Source: an uncultured Bacteroidales bacterium (lineage in GTDB: Bacteria; Bacteroidota; Bacteroidia; Bacteroidales; UBA932). From it: a stretch of 64,000 bases of DNA. The notes below the pieces were generated by a model. The model had not been told where the DNA came from. It made no database searches and saw only the letters and a list, made by a program, of their open reading frames with translations. Position numbers and translations under genes: made by a program. Below are positions 27,108 through 35,570 of this stretch, in pieces. The stretch spans positions 62,001 to 126,000 of the forward strand of contig CALUPG010000001.1 in assembly GCA_944322565.1 (NCBI GenBank), given 5' to 3'. The stretch's first letter is position 1. Each line of letters begins with the position of its first letter.

Positions 27108-27926
27108 CTAAAGGCCCTTGGCTTTCGCCTCGTCCCATATCGCATCCATCTCGGCGAGAGTCATGTCCTTAAGGTCCCGCCCCTGACGGATGGTATGTTC
27201 CTCCAGGTATGTGAATCTGCGTTTGAATTTGGCACAAGTGCGCTCAAGGGCAGTGTCGGGATTCAGTCCGTAGAGCCGCGCCGCGTTCACCACCGCGAAA
27301 AGATAGTCCCCGAGCTCCTCCTCAGCCCTGAAGTATGCCTCCTTCCGCTCTTGTTCACTTGCTGCGGACTCCATGGCATCCAGTTCGGACTGATATTCGC
27401 CGAGCTCTTCCTTCACCTTGTCCCAGACCTGAGACTTTTCTTCCCAGTCAAACCCCACTCCCCTAGCCTTGTCCTGCATCCTGTATGCCTTGAGCAGCGG
27501 CGGAAGAGAGTCCGGAACACCGGAAAGCACCCTTTTGTTCCCGTCCTTTTCTCTGGTCTTGAGCATCTCCCAGTTCTTCACCACATCAGCGGCATCCTCT
27601 GCCTTAGCCGTGGAGAATACATGGGGGTGTCTGTATATGAGCTTGTCGCACAAGAAATTTATGACATCGGCAATATCGTATGCGCCTTTTTCCTCCCCTA
27701 TCTTGGCATAGAAGAGCACATGCAGCAGCACATCCCCGAGTTCCCTGGGTATGTTATGGTCATCTCCCTTGAGTATGGCATCGCTCAGTTCATAGACCTC
27801 CTCGATAGTCTGCGGACGGAGAGATTCATTCGTCTGCTTCCTGTCCCACGGACATTTTACCCTGAGCTCATCCAGGATGTCCAGTATCCTGCCGAAAGCG
27901 GCAAGCTTTTCTTCTCTTGATTTCAT
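27108..27926 (-). CDS. mazG: Nucleoside triphosphate pyrophosphohydrolase
   Basis: A 272-residue all-helical NTP pyrophosphatase with two MazG repeats. The first holds the acidic metal-binding pattern EEVYELSDAI...ELGDVLLHVLF; the second has ELGEYQSEL...EEELGDYLFAVVNAARL. KCPWDRKQTNESLRPQTIEEVYE is the family signature. It removes non-canonical NTPs. ATG 27926 is preferred over an upstream ATG that adds nine basic residues. Gene order mazG-tcdA with a shared terminator suggests one transcript. Confidence 0.93.
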   Translation of the reverse strand: MKSREEKLAAFGRILDILDELRVKCPWDRKQTNESLRPQTIEEVYELSDAILKGDDHNIPRELGDVLLHVLFYAKIGEEKGAYDIADVINFLCDKLIYRHPHVFSTAKAEDAADVVKNWEMLKTREKDGNKRVLSGVPDSLPPLLKAYRMQDKARGVGFDWEEKSQVWDKVKEELGEYQSELDAMESAASEQERKEAYFRAEEELGDYLFAVVNAARLYGLNPDTALERTCAKFKRRFTYLEEHTIRQGRDLKDMTLAEMDAIWDEAKAKGL

Positions 27927-28035
27927 TTTTGTCCTCCTGATCCGGAACCACATCTGTCCGGCCCGGCAAAATTACAATAAATTCTCCAAAATGCCCCGAA
28001 AAGAATACTTCCGGTGCCAAAACACAGTTGGCAGC

Positions 28036-28065
28036 ATTGGAATTTAAAGAAAAACACTATATTTG
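28036..28065 (+). promoter_or_regulatory. Promoter for the acyl-CoA transferase gene
   Basis: TATATTTG (28058-28065) is a perfect -7 box. ATTG at 28036-28039, 18 nt upstream, approximates the -33 TTTG. The same 14-mer AAACACTATATTTG occurs in front of the second FKBP lipoprotein gene. Confidence 0.6.
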
Positions 28066-28117
28066 GCAACCAAATACAACGAAACAGAGGATTCCACATA
28101 TAATATTTAAGTCAGGA

Positions 28118-29425
28118 ATGAGAAAACCGATTCATTTTGTAACGGCAGACGAAGCAGTGCAGGCCGTAAAGTCCGGAGACCACATCCACCTGAGCAGCGT
28201 GGCAAGCGCCCCAAAAGTATTGATTGAAGCCCTGTGCCGGAGAGGAGAAAGCGGAGAGCTCAGAAATGTGAAGATACATCATCTCCACACTGAAGGCGAG
28301 GCTCCGTATGCCGACCCGAAATTCGAGGGGATATTCTTCCACCAGGCTTTCTTTGTGGGGACAAATGTCAGGAAAAGCGTCCAGAGCGGATATTCGGACT
28401 ACATCCCGGTTCTTCTCAGCGAGACACAGAAGCTCTACAGGTGCGGAGCCCTCCCGTGCGATGTGGCGATGATACAGGTATGTCCTCCCGACAAGCACGG
28501 CTTCGTGTCCCTCGGGACTTCGGTGGACGCGACACTTGCAGCCATCGAATGCGCCAAGACAGTGATTGCGGTGGTAAATCCACATGTCCCCAGGGCCTGG
28601 GGGCAGGCAATGATTCCGATGGACATGATTGACATATTCGTGGAAGACGACACTCCGCTGATGCCGGCCCATTTCAGCGAGCCGGATGAAGTCGAGACCG
28701 CGATAGGCAAGCACTGCGCTTCCCTCATAGAAGACGGGGCCTGCCTGCAGATGGGCATAGGAGCAATACCGAATGCAGTCCTCGCACAGCTCGGAGGACA
28801 CAGGCATCTCGGGATACACACAGAAATGTTCGCCGACGGGGTGCTGTCCCTTGTCGAGAAAGGCGTCATCGACGGCTCCAACAAAGGCATTGACAAAGGA
28901 AAGCTTGTGTCCACCTTCCTGATGGGCTCACAGGAATGCTATGACTTCGTAGACGACAACCCGATGGTGGCGATGATGGATGTCGGCTATACCAACAACC
29001 CATACATGATTGCAAAGAATCCGAAGACAACCGCCATAAACTCCGCCCTTCAGGTGGACCTTACCGGACAGGTATGTGCAGACTCCCTCGGGACAAAATT
29101 CTATTCAGGTACAGGAGGACAGGTGGATTTCGTCTACGGGGCATCGCTTTCTGAAGGGGGCAAGGCCATCATAGCCATGCCTTCATGCACGAAAAAGGGC
29201 GAAAGCAAAATATCCCCGGTGCTGCTTCAGGGAGCCGGAGTAGTCACATCAAGGGCGCACATCCACTGGTTCGTCACGGAATACGGGGCTGTGGACCTGT
29301 ACGGGAAATCATTGCAGGAAAGAGCCAAGCTCGTGATAAGCGTGGCGCATCCCGACCACAGGGAAATGCTCGAGAAGGCCGCATCCGAAAGATTCGGTCC
29401 GCACTACTTTCATTTCAGCCTGTAA
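28118..29425 (+). CDS. Acetyl-CoA hydrolase/transferase family acyl-CoA:acetate CoA-transferase
   Basis: A 435-residue family I-like CoA transferase. The catalytic Glu236 lies in LGIHTEMFADGV, and GTGGQVDFVYGASLSEGGKAI and VTEYGAVDLYGKSL are conserved. The family includes butyryl-CoA:acetate, 4-hydroxybutyrate and succinyl-CoA:acetate transferases; sequence alone does not decide. ATG 28118 is chosen because it follows the promoter and begins the conserved domain (MRKPIHFVTADEAV); an upstream TTG would overlap the promoter. The ptb-buk genes 11 kb away offer another acyl-CoA to acid route. The last 11 nt overlap the convergent ybaK. Confidence 0.88.
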   Translation: MRKPIHFVTADEAVQAVKSGDHIHLSSVASAPKVLIEALCRRGESGELRNVKIHHLHTEGEAPYADPKFEGIFFHQAFFVGTNVRKSVQSGYSDYIPVLLSETQKLYRCGALPCDVAMIQVCPPDKHGFVSLGTSVDATLAAIECAKTVIAVVNPHVPRAWGQAMIPMDMIDIFVEDDTPLMPAHFSEPDEVETAIGKHCASLIEDGACLQMGIGAIPNAVLAQLGGHRHLGIHTEMFADGVLSLVEKGVIDGSNKGIDKGKLVSTFLMGSQECYDFVDDNPMVAMMDVGYTNNPYMIAKNPKTTAINSALQVDLTGQVCADSLGTKFYSGTGGQVDFVYGASLSEGGKAIIAMPSCTKKGESKISPVLLQGAGVVTSRAHIHWFVTEYGAVDLYGKSLQERAKLVISVAHPDHREMLEKAASERFGPHYFHFSL

Positions 29426-29903
29426 TATCCGCCACGGAAGCATGGACATAGCCGATGAGGTCGGCGGGAGCTACCTTGAACTGGAGCCCGCGGACCCCTG
29501 CACTCACATAGATATAAGGATAATCCAGTACAGTCGAATGGAACCATGTCGGAAACGGTTTCTTCATGCCCACAGGAGAGCATCCCCCGCGGATATACCC
29601 TGTAAGAGGAAGAAGCTCCTTCATCGGAATCAGGTCGCACTTCTTGTTGCCTGACACTTTTGCGGCTGCCTTCAGGTCCACCTCCGAATCCCCCGGGACC
29701 ACGCACACGAAATGCCCCGTCCTGTCACCCTCGAGGACAAGCGTCTTGAACACCTGACACAGGGGCTCTCCGAGCTGCGCCGCGATGTGGCCTGCGGCAA
29801 GGTCATTCTCATCCACCTGATACGGAATCAGTTCATACCGGATTCCGGCTCTGTCAAGCAGACGCGCAGCATTTGTTTTTTCTATCTTTTGCTTTTTCGC
29901 CAT
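29415..29903 (-). CDS. ybaK: Cys-tRNA(Pro)/Cys-tRNA(Cys) deacylase
   Basis: A 162-residue trans-editing protein of the YbaK/ProX family that hydrolyses mischarged Cys-tRNA(Pro). KTNAARLLDRAGI, CQVFKTLVL (catalytic Lys) and GYIRGGCSPVGMKKPFPTW are diagnostic. It sits 14 nt downstream of the DUF4861 gene on the same strand. Confidence 0.93.
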   Translation of the reverse strand: MAKKQKIEKTNAARLLDRAGIRYELIPYQVDENDLAAGHIAAQLGEPLCQVFKTLVLEGDRTGHFVCVVPGDSEVDLKAAAKVSGNKKCDLIPMKELLPLTGYIRGGCSPVGMKKPFPTWFHSTVLDYPYIYVSAGVRGLQFKVAPADLIGYVHASVADITG

Positions 29904-29917
29904 CCTGATGCAGGTTC

Positions 29918-30781
29918 TTACTTCGTCATATATGCCTTGAACCGGCCGGGACTGTTGAGTTCGGCTTCCTTGGTAGATGCTGACACTATCTCCGTGGTGA
30001 CCTTTGACGCCGGCCTGGAGATAATCCTAACCATGTCATCAGTCTTTTCCGGGGCACCGAAAGCAGATTTCCGGAAAAACATACCGGCACCCACAGGACA
30101 TGGAGAAGCCGACACATCAGCCGGATGGACACCCCACACCCAGATATATTCTTCGCCGGAATTCACGGAAAAGCCTTCATGATAATTCACTCCGGTAAGA
30201 AACTGCACCTTCTTCCCGGACAGTTCTTCAGCAGTGACTTTGGCATTGCGGGTCTTGTATGTGACATCAACCCTCACGCGTATATCAACCATATCTCCCT
30301 TATACGGCACACCATAAGAAATGATTTCAGCAAAACATCCTTTCCTCGTATCCCCGACCTGCGCCATGCGTCCTTCCGTTGCCGTGAGCCTGACTTCCTT
30401 CTCCCCGTCCCAAAGGGCAATGCCGCCGAGACCGACTGTATTTCCCACCTTGTATTCATCGCATCCGAGTCCGAGCGACTCCTGCTCTTGCTCTGAAGGA
30501 TACCAGCCGAATTTCTCCAGTTCCATACCGCGGCCGGTCTTGGAATACACATCGATGGCCCCGCTGTCATTGAAATATATCCGGAGAGCCATATACGCAT
30601 TTTCAACCGCCGGGCCATGATGGCCGACCGTACTGTATTCATCCCCCGACTCCGAGAAAATCTTCGTAACCTGCTTTCCGTCAGACTTAAGGAAAAGGCT
30701 TTTGGCAGTCTGCGCTTCAGCCGCCGAAACAGAAAGTACGGCCACTGCGACGGAAACGACAATATATCCGAATCTGTACAT
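29918..30781 (-). CDS. DUF4861 family secreted protein
   Basis: A 287-residue exported protein with a signal peptide (through SAAEAQ, about residue 24). STVGHHGPAVENAYMALRIYF, VGNTVGLGGIALWDG and GVNYHEGF resemble DUF4861, a family found with rhamnogalacturonan and other pectin-degrading enzymes. It is short for that family (often nearer 400 residues) and no pectinase genes are adjacent, so the role is unclear. TATATTTG (minus, 30824-30817) gives it a promoter. Confidence 0.6.
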   Translation of the reverse strand: MYRFGYIVVSVAVAVLSVSAAEAQTAKSLFLKSDGKQVTKIFSESGDEYSTVGHHGPAVENAYMALRIYFNDSGAIDVYSKTGRGMELEKFGWYPSEQEQESLGLGCDEYKVGNTVGLGGIALWDGEKEVRLTATEGRMAQVGDTRKGCFAEIISYGVPYKGDMVDIRVRVDVTYKTRNAKVTAEELSGKKVQFLTGVNYHEGFSVNSGEEYIWVWGVHPADVSASPCPVGAGMFFRKSAFGAPEKTDDMVRIISRPASKVTTEIVSASTKEAELNSPGRFKAYMTK

Positions 30782-30816
30782 AGTATGGAATTATTCTTAT
30801 TACTTCTTCAAGCAGT

Positions 30817-30824
30817 CAAATATA
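30817..30824 (-). promoter_or_regulatory. -7 element for the DUF4861-ybaK unit
   Basis: TATATTTG on the minus strand, 36 nt before the start codon. It matches TAnnTTTG exactly. Confidence 0.5.
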
Positions 30825-30864
30825 CGAAAAAAATCATTGCCATGCCCACAGCTCCGGCAAGCAG

Positions 30865-31779
30865 TCATTCGGCATTTATGTCAGGCTCAATATGTATCGA
30901 GACCTGCGTCGAAGGCCCGAATTTTCCCTTAAGGGCCTTTTCCACGGACGTTGCGATCCGATGCGACCTTAGCACAGGCATATCCGGATCTACAACGACA
31001 TGAGCTTCAATGATTACCGAAGGACCGTTCCTGCGTGTCTTCAGTCCATGCACATTCCTTACTCCGGGCACTTCTGATGCAAGCGCGATGATATCTGATT
31101 CCATGCCGGGAGGAAGTGAGCCGTCCATAAGTTCATTCAGGGCCGGTCCGGCCATCTTGACTGATATGACGATTATCGCTATGCTGATGATGCAGGCGGC
31201 AAGAGGGTCAAGCAGAGTCCATTTGTCTCCGAGCAGGATGGCTCCTCCGATACCGAGCAGAGAAGCAATGGAGGAAAGGGCATCGGAACGGTGATGCCAT
31301 GCATTGGCCACCATGACAGGACTGTCCACCCTCTTTGCCACAGCCACAGTATATCTGTAGAGCCACTCCTTGGATATGATGGAGATTACTGCAGCTGCAA
31401 GTGCGATATAGCCCGGTTCTGGAATTTGCCCGCCTTTGGCTACAGTGACTATGCTCCGGAGGCCCGAAGCAAGGAACCCGGCACCTACGACCAGGAGTAT
31501 CAGGCTCACAATCAGCGTTGCAAGAGTCTCGAATTTTCCATGCCCGTACTCGTGGCTGCCGTCATTCTTTTTTGAGGAAATCTTCACAAAGACAAGTACG
31601 ACTATGTCGCTGAAAAGATCCGACAGAGAATGTATTCCGTCAGTAACCATGGCAGCACTGCGCCCGAAAAGGCCTGCGGCAATCTTGCCGACCGACAGAA
31701 CAAGATTGACTACGGAGCCGACAAGCGTCACCTCCGCTATCTTCTTTTCACGATTTTCCGATGACAGTCCCATAATCAC
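30865..31779 (-). CDS. Cation diffusion facilitator family transporter
   Basis: A 304-residue inner-membrane divalent cation/proton antiporter. Six membrane helices come first. The metal site pairs are HSLSD (helix II) and HRSDA (helix V), which with the His/Asp set suggests zinc or iron export (FieF-like). The cytoplasmic C-terminal domain (about 210-300) has RNVHGLKTRRNGPSVIIEAHVVVDP. It ends the rsmD-led run, with only 2 nt between it and rsmD. Confidence 0.93.
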   Translation of the reverse strand: MIMGLSSENREKKIAEVTLVGSVVNLVLSVGKIAAGLFGRSAAMVTDGIHSLSDLFSDIVVLVFVKISSKKNDGSHEYGHGKFETLATLIVSLILLVVGAGFLASGLRSIVTVAKGGQIPEPGYIALAAAVISIISKEWLYRYTVAVAKRVDSPVMVANAWHHRSDALSSIASLLGIGGAILLGDKWTLLDPLAACIISIAIIVISVKMAGPALNELMDGSLPPGMESDIIALASEVPGVRNVHGLKTRRNGPSVIIEAHVVVDPDMPVLRSHRIATSVEKALKGKFGPSTQVSIHIEPDINAE

Positions 31780-31781
31780 AA

Positions 31782-32321
31782 TTATTTTTTCTCAAAAAAA
31801 GAAAAATGCACATTCCCGTATTTCTTCTCTTTCAAGAAAAAAGGATGCCCGGCAAACGAATAGTCCGCCGGATGCTCAAGAATGAAATACATGCCGTCCC
31901 TGACTATTGCTGATTCCAGCACTTTGTCCGGAAGAGAGGCAAGCCCTTCCATGGCATACGGAGGATCGGCAAACACAAGGTCAAAACTTTTTCTGCAGAT
32001 ACGGATGAAATCAAAGACATTATGCCTGACGACCGTGACGACATTGCCCAGGCCAAGAGAAGCCGCAGCAGTCCTGATGAAAGAGGCGTTGGCAGGTGAC
32101 ATTTCGACACAATAGACCTCAGAGGCACCCCGCGAAGCAAACTCAAACGATATCGCCCCGGTTCCGCCGAAAAGATCAAGAACGGAAAGCCCCTCAAACT
32201 CATATTCATTATTGAGCACATTGAAAAGGCCTTCCCTGGCGAAATCGGTAGTAGGCCGAGCCTTATAGCCTGCCGGCGGGATGACAGACTTCCCTTTGAG
32301 TTTTCCACCGATGATTCTCAT
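31782..32321 (-). CDS. rsmD: 16S rRNA (guanine966-N2)-methyltransferase
   Basis: A 179-residue Rossmann methyltransferase. MRIIGGKLKGKSV and RPTTDFAREGLFNVL at the N-terminus, VLDLFGGTGAISFEFASRGA for SAM and the catalytic DPPY (VFADPPYAM) are all present. The DUF3822 gene lies directly upstream, a pairing common in Bacteroidetes. Confidence 0.95.
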   Translation of the reverse strand: MRIIGGKLKGKSVIPPAGYKARPTTDFAREGLFNVLNNEYEFEGLSVLDLFGGTGAISFEFASRGASEVYCVEMSPANASFIRTAAASLGLGNVVTVVRHNVFDFIRICRKSFDLVFADPPYAMEGLASLPDKVLESAIVRDGMYFILEHPADYSFAGHPFFLKEKKYGNVHFSFFEKK

Positions 32322-32353
32322 GGTTCATGCACAATAAGATTCTGCGACATCCG

Positions 32354-33031
32354 TCAAATCCGCTCCACTCCTTTGAAATAGCTGTACAATGACATCTCCC
32401 ATTCAGGCTCCAGAGGAGTCCTGAAATATACGAGAGACTGCTCCGGGTTAAGCTGCAGCTTCTTCAGCACCATGAACAGAAAATATTCCGCAGTAATGAA
32501 ATCAGAAGATTCAAATGAATTCGCCAGCAGCAGAGTCTTTCCCTGAAATACGGCAAGATACAGTCTTCCGTCCGCATATGAAGCCGCTATCCTGTTGTAG
32601 TCATTCAGATTATACGCATCCCGCAGCAAAAAATACATCTCGGGAAGCACTCTTGCCCTGCTTCCGTCGGTCCTGAGCACCGTATCGGAAATAATCCTTG
32701 AGATGGCCTCTCCGGCAGAGAGCGAATATACAAGACTCGCGTCGCACCACGGAATCTCAACAGAATCCACAGAATCCGCATCATTCAGTTCACAGACTTC
32801 CGCCAGAAGTTCCCGAGAACGGGAAGCAGAGAAAAAATGCGTCGGGACAAGTGTGCATTTCGGAGTAAACAACGAGATTTCAACTTCCTCATGCCTGGAC
32901 TGAAACTCCTTTGTGGCAAAGATGCGGTCGGGACTCAGCCATCCGGAAAATTCAGTCTTGCTGTCCGCATGTATTCCAAAAGAATATCCACTCAAGCTGA
33001 CTTGAATGGATATTCTGTCTGTATATGTCAT
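32354..33031 (-). CDS. DUF3822 family protein
   Basis: A 225-residue protein that fits DUF3822 in size, in its position before rsmD and in its actin/RNaseH-like strand pattern (SIQVSLSGYSFGIHA near the start, LYLAVFQGKTLLLANSF later). Function is unknown. ATG 33031 (MTYTDRISIQ) is preferred to an ATG seven codons upstream because the conserved region starts there. Confidence 0.7.
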   Translation of the reverse strand: MTYTDRISIQVSLSGYSFGIHADSKTEFSGWLSPDRIFATKEFQSRHEEVEISLFTPKCTLVPTHFFSASRSRELLAEVCELNDADSVDSVEIPWCDASLVYSLSAGEAISRIISDTVLRTDGSRARVLPEMYFLLRDAYNLNDYNRIAASYADGRLYLAVFQGKTLLLANSFESSDFITAEYFLFMVLKKLQLNPEQSLVYFRTPLEPEWEMSLYSYFKGVERI

Positions 33032-33064
33032 ACAATTGCTCCTTAAGCGCAACAGCCGGGGGAA

Positions 33065-33757
33065 TTACTCCCAGTTGCCGGCATTGTTGTTAGGAGCATC
33101 TATGCTGCCGACCTTAAGACCAGGGAAACGCCCCGTATCTTCCCTTTCAGCATTCAGATTGATGACAAGCTGCCTGTCAAGCCCCTTGAGAAGAGAATTG
33201 TATGTCATGCTTGCTTCAAAGAGAGGCACTTTCACACCGGAAACAGTCTTCACCGCAGAAGCCATATAGACCGAATCACCGCCGCTGAAAGGAACGATTG
33301 CCAGAGAGTCAACGAAGAAATCGTTGCGGCCAAGGAACATCGCCTGCCTTACAAGAGTGTCGCGCTCAATCTGGAATACGAGCTTGTGGTCACCCTTCCG
33401 ATACATCTCATACATCTGCTGAGGGGTAATCCTCGGATTTCTTCTCTTGATCTGCTTTGTATGCTCGACAGCCACTGAGTCATCCTGGGAGCCGATCTGC
33501 ATCACAAGCTTGATCTTACCGTTGTTATAGAAATCCTTGAGAGAATCAACGGACGGGGTAAAATGTCCGTACTGACTCTTGAACGCGACCTGAAGATCCC
33601 TGATGTCCTTGAGTCTCTGGATGCCCACAGCCTCCCTGGCTGCCTTGTCATTGTTGAAGTTCACAGGCTCCATTACGCTCTGGACAATGGCATAGACCAT
33701 TCCTATAATGATTACAGGAAAGATAAGATAGGTGAGAAGTGTCTTAACTACTTTCAT
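33065..33757 (-). CDS. Membrane-anchored protein of unknown function
   Basis: A 230-residue protein with one membrane helix (about 8-27, LLTYLIFPVIIIGMVYAIV) and a periplasmic domain. After the helix, QRLKDIRDLQVAFKSQYGHFTPSVDSLKDF resembles the start of a pseudopilin-like domain, where a short propeptide-helix is followed by a paired helix. No prepilin peptidase site (G-F) is visible, so true pilin processing is not supported. The C-terminus is polar and Asn-rich (DAPNNNAGNWE). TAACTTTG lies upstream (minus, 33813-33806). Confidence 0.6.
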   Translation of the reverse strand: MKVVKTLLTYLIFPVIIIGMVYAIVQSVMEPVNFNNDKAAREAVGIQRLKDIRDLQVAFKSQYGHFTPSVDSLKDFYNNGKIKLVMQIGSQDDSVAVEHTKQIKRRNPRITPQQMYEMYRKGDHKLVFQIERDTLVRQAMFLGRNDFFVDSLAIVPFSGGDSVYMASAVKTVSGVKVPLFEASMTYNSLLKGLDRQLVINLNAEREDTGRFPGLKVGSIDAPNNNAGNWE

Positions 33758-33873
33758 TGTTATGTGTTTTTGTTTATTTCAATTTTGTTTATTTCAAATT
33801 CCGGACAAAGTTAAAAATTTGATTTATGATATGCAATATAATTTGTAATTTTGCAAACCAATTTTTTCTTTTC

Positions 33874-34944
33874 ATGAAAGAACCCGACAGACAAAATATA
33901 GAAGAATTTTACAGGACCGTATGTCAGAGCGGCCATACGGTCATCACATCTCACATCAGGCCTGACGGCGACGCAATGGGCAGTTGCCTTGCCATGATGC
34001 GTTATATCAGGAGTCTGGGAGGGAATGCAGACATAGTTCTGCCGGACAGATTCCCGCAGAGCCTCGGCTTCATGGCAGAAAATCATGAAACAGGGCATAT
34101 AATATCTGCGGAGGATGACTTCGGCAGGGCCTCAGAGCTTTTCCGGAAGGCAGACCTGGCGATCTGCCTTGATTTCAACAGGCTGGCTGAAAACCGGTGC
34201 GGAAAGCTGGCTCCGCTCCTTGAAAGGTTCAAAGGGAAAAGAATCCTGATTGACCACCATCCCGCACCGGAACTTGAACGCTTCAGCCTTGCATTTACGG
34301 AAACTGAAATTTCCTCCGCCTCGGAGCTCCTGTTCTGGATACTCAATGAAATGCCGGGGACAGGCAGTGATGCAAGAAAACTCCCTGCCGGTGTTCCGGA
34401 GGCCCTGTTCACCGGGATGACTACAGACACGAACAATTTTGCCAACTCCGTATTTCCATCTACATTCAGAATGGCCTCGGCCCTGCTTGAAGCTGGTGTT
34501 GACAGGGATATGATACTCGACCGGCTGTACAGTGAATACAAGGAGCGCCGGCTCAGGATACTCGGGCAGCTGCTTGATGAAATGAAAATTACGGAAGACG
34601 GCGTAGCCTACATGATTCTCAGCAAGTCTGCAATGAAAAAATTCGGCATAGAAGAAGGCGAGACTGAAGGCTTCGTGAACATTCCTCTTTCGGTAGGGAA
34701 AGTAAAGTTAAGCTGCCTGCTCAAGGAAGACGACGGATTCTTCAGAGTATCACTCAGGTCCAAGAAAGGAATCTCCGCCAACAGATGCGCTTTTGAATTT
34801 TTCAACGGCGGAGGACACGAACAGGCCTCCGGAGGCAGGCTGCATATCCCCGAGGACATCAGGGACATTTCGGAGGCCGCCGGATATATTGAAAGAGTCA
34901 CACATATTTTCATGAACAGAGACAATGCACAGAATATTCAATAA
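33874..34944 (+). CDS. nrnA: DHH family phosphoesterase (NrnA-like oligoribonuclease/pAp phosphatase)
   Basis: A 356-residue DHH/DHHA1 protein. SHIRPDGDAMGS and ILIDHHPAP form the DHH metal site, GMTTDTNNF is the further Asp motif and FNGGGHEQASGG is the DHHA1 signature. Such enzymes degrade nanoRNA or pAp, and some hydrolyse cyclic dinucleotide products. ATG 33874 starts the conserved domain; an ATG 16 codons upstream lies on the likely promoter (TAATTTTG, 33846-33853). The next gene starts 20 nt before its end. Confidence 0.9.
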   Translation: MKEPDRQNIEEFYRTVCQSGHTVITSHIRPDGDAMGSCLAMMRYIRSLGGNADIVLPDRFPQSLGFMAENHETGHIISAEDDFGRASELFRKADLAICLDFNRLAENRCGKLAPLLERFKGKRILIDHHPAPELERFSLAFTETEISSASELLFWILNEMPGTGSDARKLPAGVPEALFTGMTTDTNNFANSVFPSTFRMASALLEAGVDRDMILDRLYSEYKERRLRILGQLLDEMKITEDGVAYMILSKSAMKKFGIEEGETEGFVNIPLSVGKVKLSCLLKEDDGFFRVSLRSKKGISANRCAFEFFNGGGHEQASGGRLHIPEDIRDISEAAGYIERVTHIFMNRDNAQNIQ

Positions 34945-35503
34945 GACATTCTCATTGACCCACGGCAGAATACCGGCATTTCTGGCCGCAGCGGCCATAA
35001 TTGTCGCCGCAGGGTGCACCAAGCAAAGCCTGGAGACCACATATTCCCGCCAGGAAGACAGAATCGACAGTTACATCACTTCGCAGCTGGAGAACAACAG
35101 CAGCTACAGCGTAGTGCACAACCACGGGTCCAACAGGCTGATAATCTCCGGGGGAAGCGGAAATGCGCTCGAGGCGGGAGGCACCCTGACATTTCTATAC
35201 GCAGGCTATGTCTTTTCAGGCAGCAGCCTCAGCGCATCGGGCCTTTTTGCAACAAACAACAGGACAATTGCCGAAGAGGCCGGATGGAATCTTACAGATG
35301 CGGACTTCAGTGACAAGGAAGTCAAACTGGATGAAGATGAGCTTCTTGAAGGCCTGTACTATGGACTTGAAGGAGTACGGGCCGGGGAAGAATGCATCGT
35401 CATATTTTCAGGGAAATACGGCTACGGCAACCGTCATGTCGGCACGATTCCTGCAAATTCGGCCCTCGCATACCATATCTGGGTTAAAAATGTATCTGAA
35501 TAA
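34925..35503 (+). CDS. FKBP-type peptidyl-prolyl isomerase lipoprotein (short)
   Basis: A 192-residue lipoprotein with the lipobox IIVAAGC (Cys31). The C-terminal domain has the FKBP ordering (LTFLYAGYVFSG, LEGLYYGLEGVRAGEECIVIFSGKYGYGN, IPANSALAYHIWV). It probably assists folding of secreted proteins at the outer membrane, as gliding-associated FKBP lipoproteins do in relatives. The start overlaps nrnA by 20 nt and a second FKBP lipoprotein follows. Confidence 0.8.
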   Translation: MHRIFNKTFSLTHGRIPAFLAAAAIIVAAGCTKQSLETTYSRQEDRIDSYITSQLENNSSYSVVHNHGSNRLIISGGSGNALEAGGTLTFLYAGYVFSGSSLSASGLFATNNRTIAEEAGWNLTDADFSDKEVKLDEDELLEGLYYGLEGVRAGEECIVIFSGKYGYGNRHVGTIPANSALAYHIWVKNVSE

Positions 35504-35507
35504 ACAC

Positions 35508-35515
35508 TATATTTG
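35508..35515 (+). promoter_or_regulatory. -7 element for the second FKBP lipoprotein gene
   Basis: TATATTTG, a perfect TAnnTTTG match, lies 5 nt after the first FKBP gene stop and about 56 nt before the next start. Confidence 0.5.
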
Positions 35516-35570
35516 CAGGATTATCCGATACACGATGCAGAATATCTATAACACATTATAGAACGACAAC

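Noticed and set aside
33065..33757. Type IV pilin or pseudopilin
   Set aside because: The helix and following segment are similar in layout, but there is no prepilin peptidase cleavage site and no secretion-system gene nearby.
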